Shown here: one piece after another, positions 31,705 through 39,389 of the stretch
How positions within the stretch are numbered: position 1 is the stretch's first letter
Layout of the letters: every line of letters starts with the position of its first letter
Program-made: the position numbers and the translations under genes
Assembly: GCA_001769035.1 (NCBI GenBank)
Contig: MENF01000083.1
Coordinates: 1-42,356 of the forward strand
DNA length: 42,356 nucleotides
Direction of reading: 5' to 3'
Source of the DNA: Bacteroidetes bacterium GWA2_32_17
GTDB taxonomy: Bacteria > Bacteroidota > Bacteroidia > Bacteroidales > GWA2-32-17
The notes under the pieces: model-generated
Seen by the model: the letters and a program-made list of their open reading frames with translations, nothing else
The model's database searches: none
What the model was told of the DNA's origin: nothing

Positions 31705-33510
31705 TTAAAAATAATACCAGATTGATTTATAATCATCCGGATTTTCGCCATCTGCCTGAATACGTTTGAGATAATTATAAATAGGCAAATCTTTGTATAA
31801 GTAATCTTCAACTAATGTAACTTTTGATTCCCAAGGAAAAAAGCGATAAACTCTTTCACCTGTACCCATTACCATTATAGGTTCATGGTCTTGCCACGCC
31901 CTTAAATGCGACTTGCCTAATTTTGGTAAATTAAAAACCGGCTCATCAGTTCTTACAATACCAGGTAAAAAACGTGCTTCTTCTTTTCTCTCTTGTTCTA
32001 TTCTTGCAATTGGAACTCTAAAATCAATAGTTTCATCTTTTCCTTTAGTATTAAAAGTGTAATATGGGTCAATGCCTATCAATTTCAACATTTTTCGTAG
32101 ATACGAAGTTTCATACCTAAAACTGTTATAATAAGTGAACACTTGTTGATTGTAAATACTTATTCCTGCTTTCCTTATTTTTGATACTGCTTCAATAACT
32201 TCTTTGTTTATTTCGCTAAAATGTTCAAAATGAGTAATTATACACAGTTCTCTTTTTCCTGGAATATTATTATTTTTCAAAATTTCAATAAACTCATCAT
32301 TAATTCTCATTGGAAGTGTTACAAGAACACGTGTGCCAATTCTAATTCGCTCAATGTGACTAATTTTAGCAAGTTCATTTATTACAAATCCAATATTTTT
32401 GTTATTTAGAGTTAATGGATCGCCACCTGTTACCAAAACTTCTGAAACATTTTTATTTTCTTTTATCCATTTAATTGCATTTACTATAATACTTTTAGAA
32501 AAAATTGTATTGTCAATATTTTTAATTTCCCAATTTCTCTGACAATAAACACAAATCTGCGGACAAGAATTAAAAGGTTTTAAAATAACAATATGTGGAT
32601 ATCTTCTTGTAATTCCTTCAATTGGACTAGTAGATTTTTCGCCCATAAAATCCATGTCTGTATTTTGCATTTTGTTTTCATAAACATTAACGCAGTATTT
32701 TTTTGAAGGTATTACCATAGCTCTAACAGCTTTATCGAAGTTGTTTTTACCTGTATAATCAAAAAGAGATAAATAATAAGGTGTTATTTGAAATGGAATT
32801 TTACACTTTGTTGAAATTTCCAACGCTTCTTTTTCAGTATTTGAGAGAAAAACCAAATCTGATAATGTTTTTGAATCTTTTACAATTTTTTTTAAATGCC
32901 ATTGATAATCGTTCCAATCGTTTTCATTTGCATTAAAATATTTTAATATTCTTTGCTTTGAGTCAAGTCTTTTTTTATCAATTTCAATATCAAGACCTGA
33001 CTTAAATTTTGACATTTTTTTATGAATGTAACTAGCATACTTATCAAGTTTAACAGTTCTTTTTCTTGCAATTTCATCATCAGAACCTTCTAAAATAAAA
33101 GTTGATTCAGTAATTCCTGATTTACCATTTATACCGTTAAATAAACTAATAAATTCGAGCAAAAAACCTTCAGATACACTATCTAAAGCATTTTGTTTTT
33201 TATTCGCTATTTTGTAAAGTTTATTAAGTGCCGAATAATTAGTAAGCTTCTCATTTTCTGTTCTAATTACATTTTTTAATACTCTTATACATTCTTTAGC
33301 ATTATTTCTTTCAACAATATGAATTTTATTAAACTTCTTATCCGAAAATATATTAAAATAATGTCTTTCAAGATTATTAAGATAGTCAAAAAGATTATTT
33401 CTAGCATCTGCTAATTTTTTTGAATTAAGCAATAAACTTTTAATTTTGGTATCGGAATTCCATAATAAATTTATTAAAGCTTCCTTTGGTTGATTAATTA
33501 GTTTTATCAT
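31705..33510 (-). CDS. KamA-like radical SAM aminomutase, long form
   Basis: A 601-residue radical SAM protein related to lysine 2,3-aminomutase. The cluster motif is Cys316, Cys320 and Cys323 in SCPQICVYCQRNWE, unlike the RHC/RRR form of true KamA. VLVTGGDPLTLNN and RVLVTLPMRIN fit the family. A segment with NLPKLGKSHLRAWQDHEP near the C terminus may carry the PLP lysine. The N-terminal 290 residues are an extra domain. Start set at the ATG at 33510; a longer frame from 33597 would add 29 hydrophobic, atypical residues. The substrate may not be lysine. Confidence 0.85.
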   Translation of the reverse strand: MIKLINQPKEALINLLWNSDTKIKSLLLNSKKLADARNNLFDYLNNLERHYFNIFSDKKFNKIHIVERNNAKECIRVLKNVIRTENEKLTNYSALNKLYKIANKKQNALDSVSEGFLLEFISLFNGINGKSGITESTFILEGSDDEIARKRTVKLDKYASYIHKKMSKFKSGLDIEIDKKRLDSKQRILKYFNANENDWNDYQWHLKKIVKDSKTLSDLVFLSNTEKEALEISTKCKIPFQITPYYLSLFDYTGKNNFDKAVRAMVIPSKKYCVNVYENKMQNTDMDFMGEKSTSPIEGITRRYPHIVILKPFNSCPQICVYCQRNWEIKNIDNTIFSKSIIVNAIKWIKENKNVSEVLVTGGDPLTLNNKNIGFVINELAKISHIERIRIGTRVLVTLPMRINDEFIEILKNNNIPGKRELCIITHFEHFSEINKEVIEAVSKIRKAGISIYNQQVFTYYNSFRYETSYLRKMLKLIGIDPYYTFNTKGKDETIDFRVPIARIEQERKEEARFLPGIVRTDEPVFNLPKLGKSHLRAWQDHEPIMVMGTGERVYRFFPWESKVTLVEDYLYKDLPIYNYLKRIQADGENPDDYKSIWYYF

Positions 33511-33685
33511 ATTTTTATTTTTTTTTAAAATATATAAAGCATTTGTATTGCAATTTAAAAAGCAAAATATATACAGGTAAACTGTATTAATAGTCAATAA
33601 CAGCTAACCGGGCTAGTTTTATTAATACCGTAATCAGCTTTTACAAACCAAAAAATATAATGCCAATTAAACAAAAAACTAAAAT

Positions 33686-33784
33686 TTAGCTTAATATACT
33701 ATACGCTACCCATATTAAAAAAAGGATTATTCCCCATACCAAAGAATAAAGTCCTATACTAAACCAGTTAATTTTCTTTTTCAT
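33686..33784 (-). CDS. 32-residue single-segment membrane peptide
   Basis: A small frame starting at an ATG at 33784, just after nhaD: basic MKKKIN followed by one hydrophobic helix (WFSIGLYSLVWGIILFLIWVAYSIL). Such tiny membrane proteins can be accessory subunits. Being 46 bases after nhaD on the same strand, it could be co-transcribed with it. It resembles no family I can name and could be chance. Confidence 0.45.
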   Translation of the reverse strand: MKKKINWFSIGLYSLVWGIILFLIWVAYSILS

Positions 33785-33830
33785 AATATTTTCTTTTAAT
33801 ATTTTTAAACTCTTTATTTGTGATACTTTA

Positions 33831-35093
33831 TCACAAAAACAAAATGTAAACAGCTGCACCAGCCAAATAACCAATAAATGCCCAAATGCTTATCTTTTTT
33901 AAATACCAGAAAAAATCAATTTTCTCAATTCCCATAGCGGCTACACCTGCTGCCGATCCAATAATTAATAAACTACCACCGGTTCCGGCACAATATGCAA
34001 TAAACTCCCAGAAATAATGATCGGCAGGAAAAATCTGTAAATCGTACATCCCCATAGTTGCTGCAACCAAAGGGACATTGTCAATAATTGCAGATAAGAA
34101 ACCTAAGGAAATAGAAATGACTTTTAGATTTCCTATTGATTCACTCATTGATGTGGCAAGACTTCTAAGCAATCCTGTTGATTCAAGTGCAGCAACTGCA
34201 ACCAAAATGCCAAGAAAGAATAAAATACTTGGCATGTCAATTCTTCTAATAATTTTTGCTACTGTTATTTTTTGTTCGTGCTCCTTCTTTTTATGTAAGA
34301 GCTCTGTTACTATCCATAAAACAGAAAGCCCAATTAAAATTCCCATAAATGGTGGTAAGTGAGTAATGGTTTTAAAAACAGGAACAAAAATTAGTACAGA
34401 AACACCGAGAAAAAAAATAAAGTTTTTTTCAAATTTTGGGATAATTGAATCCTTTTTGTCATTCTCTTTGTTTTTTCTTTCAAATTGACCTTTAATCATA
34501 AGTGAAATTAAAACTAACGGAACAATCATACTCACAAAGCTTGGAACAAATAATTTGAGTACAATGTTAACTGTTGTAATCTGACCTCCTATCCAAAGCA
34601 TTGTTGTAGTAACATCACCAATTGGCGACCATGCACCGCCTGAATTAGCTGCTATTACAATCATTCCTACAAATAAAAGACGGTCATTTTTTTCATTTAA
34701 TAATTTTCTTATAAGAGTAACCATTACAATAGTTGTGGTCAAATTATCAAGTACAGCAGACAGAAAAAAGGTTATAAAACTTAAAATCAATAAAAGTTTT
34801 CTTTTATTATGAGTTGTTATTTGCTTTGTTATTACATCAAATCCATCATGCGAATCAATTAATTCAACAATAGTCATTGCTCCAATAAGAAAAAATAAAA
34901 TCTGAGAAATACTTCCTACATGTTCGCCTAATTGAAGTATAACATGTTCAGTATTATTGGAAAATAACACATAAATTGTCCAGCATATTACTCCTGTAAA
35001 AAGTGCAGTTGCAGCTTTATTTATATGAACCTTATTTTCAAAGGCTATAAATGTGTAGCCAATAATAAATGCAATAATTAAAATTGAATTCAT
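33831..35093 (-). CDS. nhaD: NhaD-type sodium/proton antiporter
   Basis: A 420-residue antiporter with about 12 segments, NhaD type (ion transporter superfamily). Marks are FFLSAVLDNLTTTIVMVTLIR, VIAANSGGAWSPIGDVTTTML, and a second repeat GFLSAIIDNVPLVAATMGMY. GTGGSLLIIGSAAGVAAMG completes the second half. It exports Na+ or Li+ in exchange for protons. It is followed by a tiny membrane peptide gene. The first of its kind in the window to match a well-defined family. Confidence 0.93.
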   Translation of the reverse strand: MNSILIIAFIIGYTFIAFENKVHINKAATALFTGVICWTIYVLFSNNTEHVILQLGEHVGSISQILFFLIGAMTIVELIDSHDGFDVITKQITTHNKRKLLLILSFITFFLSAVLDNLTTTIVMVTLIRKLLNEKNDRLLFVGMIVIAANSGGAWSPIGDVTTTMLWIGGQITTVNIVLKLFVPSFVSMIVPLVLISLMIKGQFERKNKENDKKDSIIPKFEKNFIFFLGVSVLIFVPVFKTITHLPPFMGILIGLSVLWIVTELLHKKKEHEQKITVAKIIRRIDMPSILFFLGILVAVAALESTGLLRSLATSMSESIGNLKVISISLGFLSAIIDNVPLVAATMGMYDLQIFPADHYFWEFIAYCAGTGGSLLIIGSAAGVAAMGIEKIDFFWYLKKISIWAFIGYLAGAAVYILFL

Positions 35094-35147
35094 TTAATAA
35101 TAATTATAGTCAGAACTCACGAATGACGCAAGTTCAATATGAATAGT

Positions 35148-35161
35148 AAAAAAAAAAAAAA
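35148..35161. repeat. Run of 14 A residues
   Basis: An uninterrupted homopolymer of 14 A lies between nhaD and the 119-aa gene. It may be slip-prone or a sequencing risk; a T-run on the minus strand follows the 119-aa gene, so terminator-like use is conceivable but no stem precedes it. Confidence 0.4.
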
Positions 35162-35169
35162 TAGAAAAC

Positions 35170-35529
35170 TTAAATTGAAGGTGGACCTCGTTTTTCGTTA
35201 ACAGAAAAAAGTCGTAATAAGTTATAAGTTTGCGATGAAAAGATTAACTCTTTATTATAAAAGTCAAAGAGTTTAGGGCAATTATTACTAAAAAGATAAA
35301 ATACTGTTGTAAGCCCTCTATGACGGATTTTCTTTTCTTTAAGAATTTTATTTGAAGTTGGATAATTCTTTGTGTCAAGTAAGGAATCTGTTTTTTTCTC
35401 TTTTGAAGAATTGTCATATTTGGTTACCCCAAATAAATATTGATTTGCAAATATAGGTTCTGTCTTTGCATTTAAATTTTTAAATCCAAAGAATGATAAC
35501 AAAATTAATATGTAAACAAATTTTTTCAC
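35170..35529 (-). CDS. Unknown small secreted protein
   Basis: A 119-residue protein with a signal peptide (MKKFVYILILLSFFGFKNLNA) and a polar mature part. It ends in KRGPPSI; similar PP-containing tails occur in small exported Bacteroidota proteins linked to metal handling, but no His/Cys motif is present here. I do not recognise the family. It lies upstream of nhaD, on the same strand. Expression is unproven. The 262-base gap to 35792 holds no other gene. Confidence 0.6.
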   Translation of the reverse strand: MKKFVYILILLSFFGFKNLNAKTEPIFANQYLFGVTKYDNSSKEKKTDSLLDTKNYPTSNKILKEKKIRHRGLTTVFYLFSNNCPKLFDFYNKELIFSSQTYNLLRLFSVNEKRGPPSI

Positions 35530-35764
35530 AGCGTAAAGTTAAGAAGAATTATCATATTTAAAATATAATAATTTGTAAAGTTGATGTTTTTAAAATTAAC
35601 TTCTTTACACAATTAAAGCATGAAGTTATATAATTCACATATAAATTTTGGATGAATAGTCTAATTATTATTAATTTACAAATGAATAGGAGTTTTGAAT
35701 GTGCTTAATATTAGGAAATTGCAGTATTAATCATGAACTATTTTTATCTGTCATTAAATCTTTT

Positions 35765-35772
35765 TAATTTTG
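35765..35772 (+). promoter_or_regulatory. -7 box of the CPA2 antiporter gene
   Basis: TAATTTTG fits TAnnTTTG, 19 bases before the ATG at 35792. The -33 position holds T-rich sequence, not TTTG. Confidence 0.45.
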
Positions 35773-35791
35773 AATAATTATTTAAGATTAT

Positions 35792-37243
35792 ATGATTAAA
35801 AAATTATTAACATATCTTACTATTATTGGGGTATTTGTTTCACTTATTTGGGTAATTATTGATAAAGGGAATCAAATTGTAAGTACAGAGAAAGTTGAAC
35901 ATAAAGAAAACATTAGTAACACATCAACTTTTGTTGACAATGCAAAACCGGTAGTTATTGATTCTCAGGAAAATATCTTACAACAATTATCAAGTAATAT
36001 TAAATATCCGCTAAGTATATTATTATTACAAGTAATTATAATTCTGTTATTATCAAAAGTGTTTGGCATTATTTTTAAAAAATTAGGACAACAAACTGTA
36101 ATTGGAGAAATAATAGCCGGAATATTTCTTGGTCCTTCAATATTTGGCTGGTTATGTCCTGATTTATCAGCGGTTATTTTCCCAAAAGAATCGTTTATCT
36201 CTTTACAATTTCTAAGTCAAATTGGACTAGCTTTTTTTATGTTTGTAATAGGAATGGAATTAGACATAAGTAAAATTAAAAATAAAGCTCACGATGCTGT
36301 TATTATCAGCCATGTAAGCATAATATTTCCTTTTTTTCTTGGTACTTGCTTGTCGTATTTTATATATCAGGAATTAGCACCGCAAAACATTAATTTTATT
36401 TCATTTGCTTTATTCATAGGAATTGCAATGAGCATAACTGCTTTTCCTGTTTTAGCTCGAATTCTTAAAGAAAGAGGATTAACTCGAACACCATTGGGAG
36501 TATTAGCAATTACCTGTGCAGCAGCTGACGATGTAACAGCATGGTGTTTACTTGCAGCTGTTATTGCAATTGTAAAAGCTGGTAGTATAGTTAGTTCTTT
36601 GTTTACTATTGGCTTAGCAATTGTTTACATAATAATTATGCTTAAACTTGTTAAACCCTGGTTGCAAAAAATAAGCGATAAAAGGCTTAAAGGAAATAAA
36701 ATTGATAAAACCATTATTGCAATTACTTTCTTTGTACTTATACTTTCTGCCTATTTTACTGAGATTATTGGAATTCATGCTTTGTTTGGTTCGTTTATAG
36801 CAGGCGTTATTATGCCAAATAATATTCGTTTTAAAATTATTGTAACAAATAAAATAGAAGATATTAGTACAGTTCTATTATTGCCAATATTTTTTGCCTT
36901 TACCGGTCTTCGTACTCAAATTGGATTATTAAATACAAGTCATTTATGGGTAATCTGTGGGCTTGTTATTTTAGTAGCTGTTTTTGGAAAGTTTGGCGGA
37001 AGTGCTTTTACTGCAAAAATTGTTGGTCGTTCGTGGAAAGAATCTCTTTCAATTGGAGCACTAATGAATACAAGAGGACTAATGGAACTCATTGTTTTAA
37101 ATATTGGTTACGATTTAGGAATTTTAAGTCCTGAAATATTCGCAATTATGGTTTTAATGGCACTCTGTACTACATTTATGACCGGCCCTTTGTTAGATCT
37201 AATTAATTATTTCTCTAAAAAGAACGTAATTAATTTGTATTAA
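35792..37243 (+). CDS. CPA2-type cation/proton antiporter with N-terminal extension
   Basis: A 483-residue KefB/CPA2-like antiporter. Residues about 75-470 form the 11-12 segment core: GQQTVIGEIIAGIFLGPSIFG, FVIGMELDISKIK, AMSITAFPVLARILKERGL, and the TCAAADDVTAW ion site. MNTRGLMELIVLNIG is the conserved second half motif. Residues 1-70 are extra: one membrane helix then a polar, probably periplasmic linker. No TrkA-N domain follows. Substrate is Na+ or K+ by family. Confidence 0.9.
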   Translation: MIKKLLTYLTIIGVFVSLIWVIIDKGNQIVSTEKVEHKENISNTSTFVDNAKPVVIDSQENILQQLSSNIKYPLSILLLQVIIILLLSKVFGIIFKKLGQQTVIGEIIAGIFLGPSIFGWLCPDLSAVIFPKESFISLQFLSQIGLAFFMFVIGMELDISKIKNKAHDAVIISHVSIIFPFFLGTCLSYFIYQELAPQNINFISFALFIGIAMSITAFPVLARILKERGLTRTPLGVLAITCAAADDVTAWCLLAAVIAIVKAGSIVSSLFTIGLAIVYIIIMLKLVKPWLQKISDKRLKGNKIDKTIIAITFFVLILSAYFTEIIGIHALFGSFIAGVIMPNNIRFKIIVTNKIEDISTVLLLPIFFAFTGLRTQIGLLNTSHLWVICGLVILVAVFGKFGGSAFTAKIVGRSWKESLSIGALMNTRGLMELIVLNIGYDLGILSPEIFAIMVLMALCTTFMTGPLLDLINYFSKKNVINLY

Positions 37244-37332
37244 TAAAAAGATATCGTTATATGTACTTTTCTGTTTTCATAAGTCGAAGACAAAAAGCAG
37301 TATGCGTTCATTAGTTTAGATATTTACGGGAG

Positions 37333-37352
37333 ATTCCCGCCTACGCGGGAAT
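37333..37352. repeat. REP-like hairpin downstream of the antiporter
   Basis: ATTCCCGC/GCGGGAAT with a CTAC loop, followed by GACGGG. It lies between convergent genes and could act as a weak bidirectional terminator. It belongs in style to the hairpins at 24330-24390 and 28522-28542. Confidence 0.6.
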
Positions 37353-37370
37353 GACGGGAAAGAGACTTTA

Positions 37371-38063
37371 CTAAATATCTTCGCCAACTAATCTATAACC
37401 AATACCAGATTCAGTAATAATAATTTTCGGTTGATTAGGGTTTTCCTCAATCTTTTTACGAATTTGAGCAATAAAAACCCTCAGGTACTGAGATTGTTCA
37501 ACATAACCAGGTCCCCATATTTCACGAAGAATAAATTGGTGTGTTAGAACTTTATTTTCGTTACGAGCTAATAATGTTATTAGTGAATATTCTGTTGAAG
37601 TAAGCTTTAATACTGCATTATCTTTTTTTACAATCCTTGCTACTAGGTCAATTGTTATATTTTGAAAGGTAATGATGGATTGATTATTTGATTCGAATTT
37701 ATTCCTTAAAGCATTTCTTATCCTGGCTAAAAGTTCACCAGTACGAAATGGTTTTACGAGATAATCGTTGGCTCCATTATCAAGCGCCTGGATAATGTCT
37801 GTTTCAGCATCGCGAACAGATAAAATAATTATTGGTGAAATATACCAATCCCGCAACTTTACCAAAACACTTTGTCCATCTTCGTCGGGTAAGCCAAGGT
37901 CGAGTATTATTAAATCGGGCGGATGCATAGCTGCCATTTGCAATCCTTCTTTGGCAGTTGCAGCCTCAAGTACGTAAAAATTGTTAGATTCAAGAGTTAT
38001 AACAATTAGCTTTCTGATTTGCCTTTCATCATCAATTATCAATATTTTTGAGTTATTATTCAT
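37371..38063 (-). CDS. kdpE: KdpE-like response regulator
   Basis: A 230-residue OmpR-class regulator. The receiver has D11/D12 (IIDDERQIR) and phosphoacceptor D55 in LIILDLGLPDEDG, plus KPFRTGELLARI. The DNA-binding winged helix ends the protein (LTSTEYSLITLLARNEN, REIWGPGYVEQSQYLRVFIAQIRKKIE), and this HYL-type end is typical of KdpE. It overlaps the sensor gene by 8 bases. No kdpFABC genes are in the window. Confidence 0.9.
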   Translation of the reverse strand: MNNNSKILIIDDERQIRKLIVITLESNNFYVLEAATAKEGLQMAAMHPPDLIILDLGLPDEDGQSVLVKLRDWYISPIIILSVRDAETDIIQALDNGANDYLVKPFRTGELLARIRNALRNKFESNNQSIITFQNITIDLVARIVKKDNAVLKLTSTEYSLITLLARNENKVLTHQFILREIWGPGYVEQSQYLRVFIAQIRKKIEENPNQPKIIITESGIGYRLVGEDI

Positions 38064-39132
38064 TCTCTGAATTTATTAAAGGAGTATTTGAGGGAATTTT
38101 TATTGTAACAATGGTTCCATTAGGTTTATTGTTATTAATCTCGACAAAACCGTTATGTGCACTTACAAATCCTTTTACAATGGATAATCCTAAACCAAGT
38201 CCACCCGTTTTTAATTCCGGAGAACGATAAAATTTATCAAATGATTGTTCTTTCCCGTCAGTTATAAATCCGTTTCCGTTATCTGCAACTTTAATTATCA
38301 TATAACCATCCATATATTCGGCTGTAATAATAATTTTAGTGTTATCAGGAGAATGTACAATTGCGTTATGAATAACATTATACAGCGATTGTTCAATTAA
38401 TCCGAAATCTAACCATATTATTGAGTTATCATTGGAAACCTTTATTTCAATTGAGTGGTTTTCATTATCCGGTTGAAGCCTGTTTACAACAGAGTGAATA
38501 AGGTCGTTTATATCACACCAATCCATTTTGGGTTTCAAAAATCCCGAATCAAGCCTTGACATATTAAGTAAATTATCAATCAATCTGTTCAGTCTGCTAG
38601 ACGCTATGTATATCTCACTTTGTAGTTCTAATTTATCTTTTTCTAATAATATTTTATCATTTGTAATTAAATTTTCTGAAGCTCCGATAATTGTTGTGAG
38701 CGGTGTTCGCAGTTCGTGGGAAATTGAATTAAACAAAGTATTGTATAGTTTCAGAGCGTTTAACTTTTCTTCTTTCTGCCTGGCAATTTTTTCGTATTGT
38801 TTAAGTTTCGAAGAAAGTATTCCATTTAACAGAGCAATAATGAAATACATACATAGCATTAAAATATCTTCTGAATTATCAACGTGCAATGTAAAATGTG
38901 GAGGAATAAAAAAGAAATCCCAGATTAATGCACTAAGTACTGCTGAAATGAGAACAGGATATACACTTAATGCAGATGCTAAAAGTGAAACCGTAAACAG
39001 GAGTATTAAAGCAACAGTACGGTAACCTACTAAATCGGAAATAAAGAAACAAATAGTTGAAACTAAAAGAGTAATACCAACACTTATTATATATTGTCGT
39101 GATATCCTTTTATTTGTAAAGCTTTTTAACAT
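38056..39132 (-). CDS. KdpD-like sensor histidine kinase, truncated form
   Basis: A 358-residue kinase. The N-terminal DUF4118 membrane domain (four segments, about 12-108) is as in the middle of KdpD. The H-box is FNSISHELRTPLTTIIG with His139. The ATPase has NVIHNAIVHSPDNTKIII and DNGNGFITDGKE and GGLGLGLSIVKGF. The KdpD/universal-stress N-terminal half found in full KdpD is absent, so sensing must be by the membrane domain. It overlaps the regulator by 8 bases. Confidence 0.92.
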   Translation of the reverse strand: MLKSFTNKRISRQYIISVGITLLVSTICFFISDLVGYRTVALILLFTVSLLASALSVYPVLISAVLSALIWDFFFIPPHFTLHVDNSEDILMLCMYFIIALLNGILSSKLKQYEKIARQKEEKLNALKLYNTLFNSISHELRTPLTTIIGASENLITNDKILLEKDKLELQSEIYIASSRLNRLIDNLLNMSRLDSGFLKPKMDWCDINDLIHSVVNRLQPDNENHSIEIKVSNDNSIIWLDFGLIEQSLYNVIHNAIVHSPDNTKIIITAEYMDGYMIIKVADNGNGFITDGKEQSFDKFYRSPELKTGGLGLGLSIVKGFVSAHNGFVEINNNKPNGTIVTIKIPSNTPLINSENE

Positions 39133-39194
39133 TATATGACATCAGTAAATTAAAAATCAAAATTAGGGTAAATATTTTATTTGATTTTATAAAA

Positions 39195-39371
39195 TCAATT
39201 TTTATTTTCAGAAATCATATCCTGTAGTTCCTTAATACAATATTCAAATCCGGCAATTTTACCTGATAAAAATAAAATTGTATTTTCTTCATTTTTGCTG
39301 TTTATTTTTTTCGCTTCCTGAACTTTTAATCTCTCTAGTTTTGAGATAAAATCTTCAATTAACTTTTCCAT
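39195..39371 (-). CDS. 58-residue coiled-coil protein in the potassium module
   Basis: An ATG at 39371 opens a 58-residue frame (MEKLIEDFISKLERLKVQEA at the start, ending ELQDMISENKN). Charged heptads suggest a coiled coil. It lies 18 bases after the APC transporter gene and 62 bases before the sensor gene, all on the minus strand, so it is likely co-transcribed. No family recognised. It could be a small regulator of the transporter or kinase. Confidence 0.6.
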   Translation of the reverse strand: MEKLIEDFISKLERLKVQEAKKINSKNEENTILFLSGKIAGFEYCIKELQDMISENKN

Positions 39372-39389
39372 ATATGATTATTTTTAATG

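Noticed and set aside
37371-39132. Classical Kdp operon
   Set aside because: No kdpFABC genes in the window and the kinase lacks the KdpD N-terminal half; only the regulator pair is Kdp-like.
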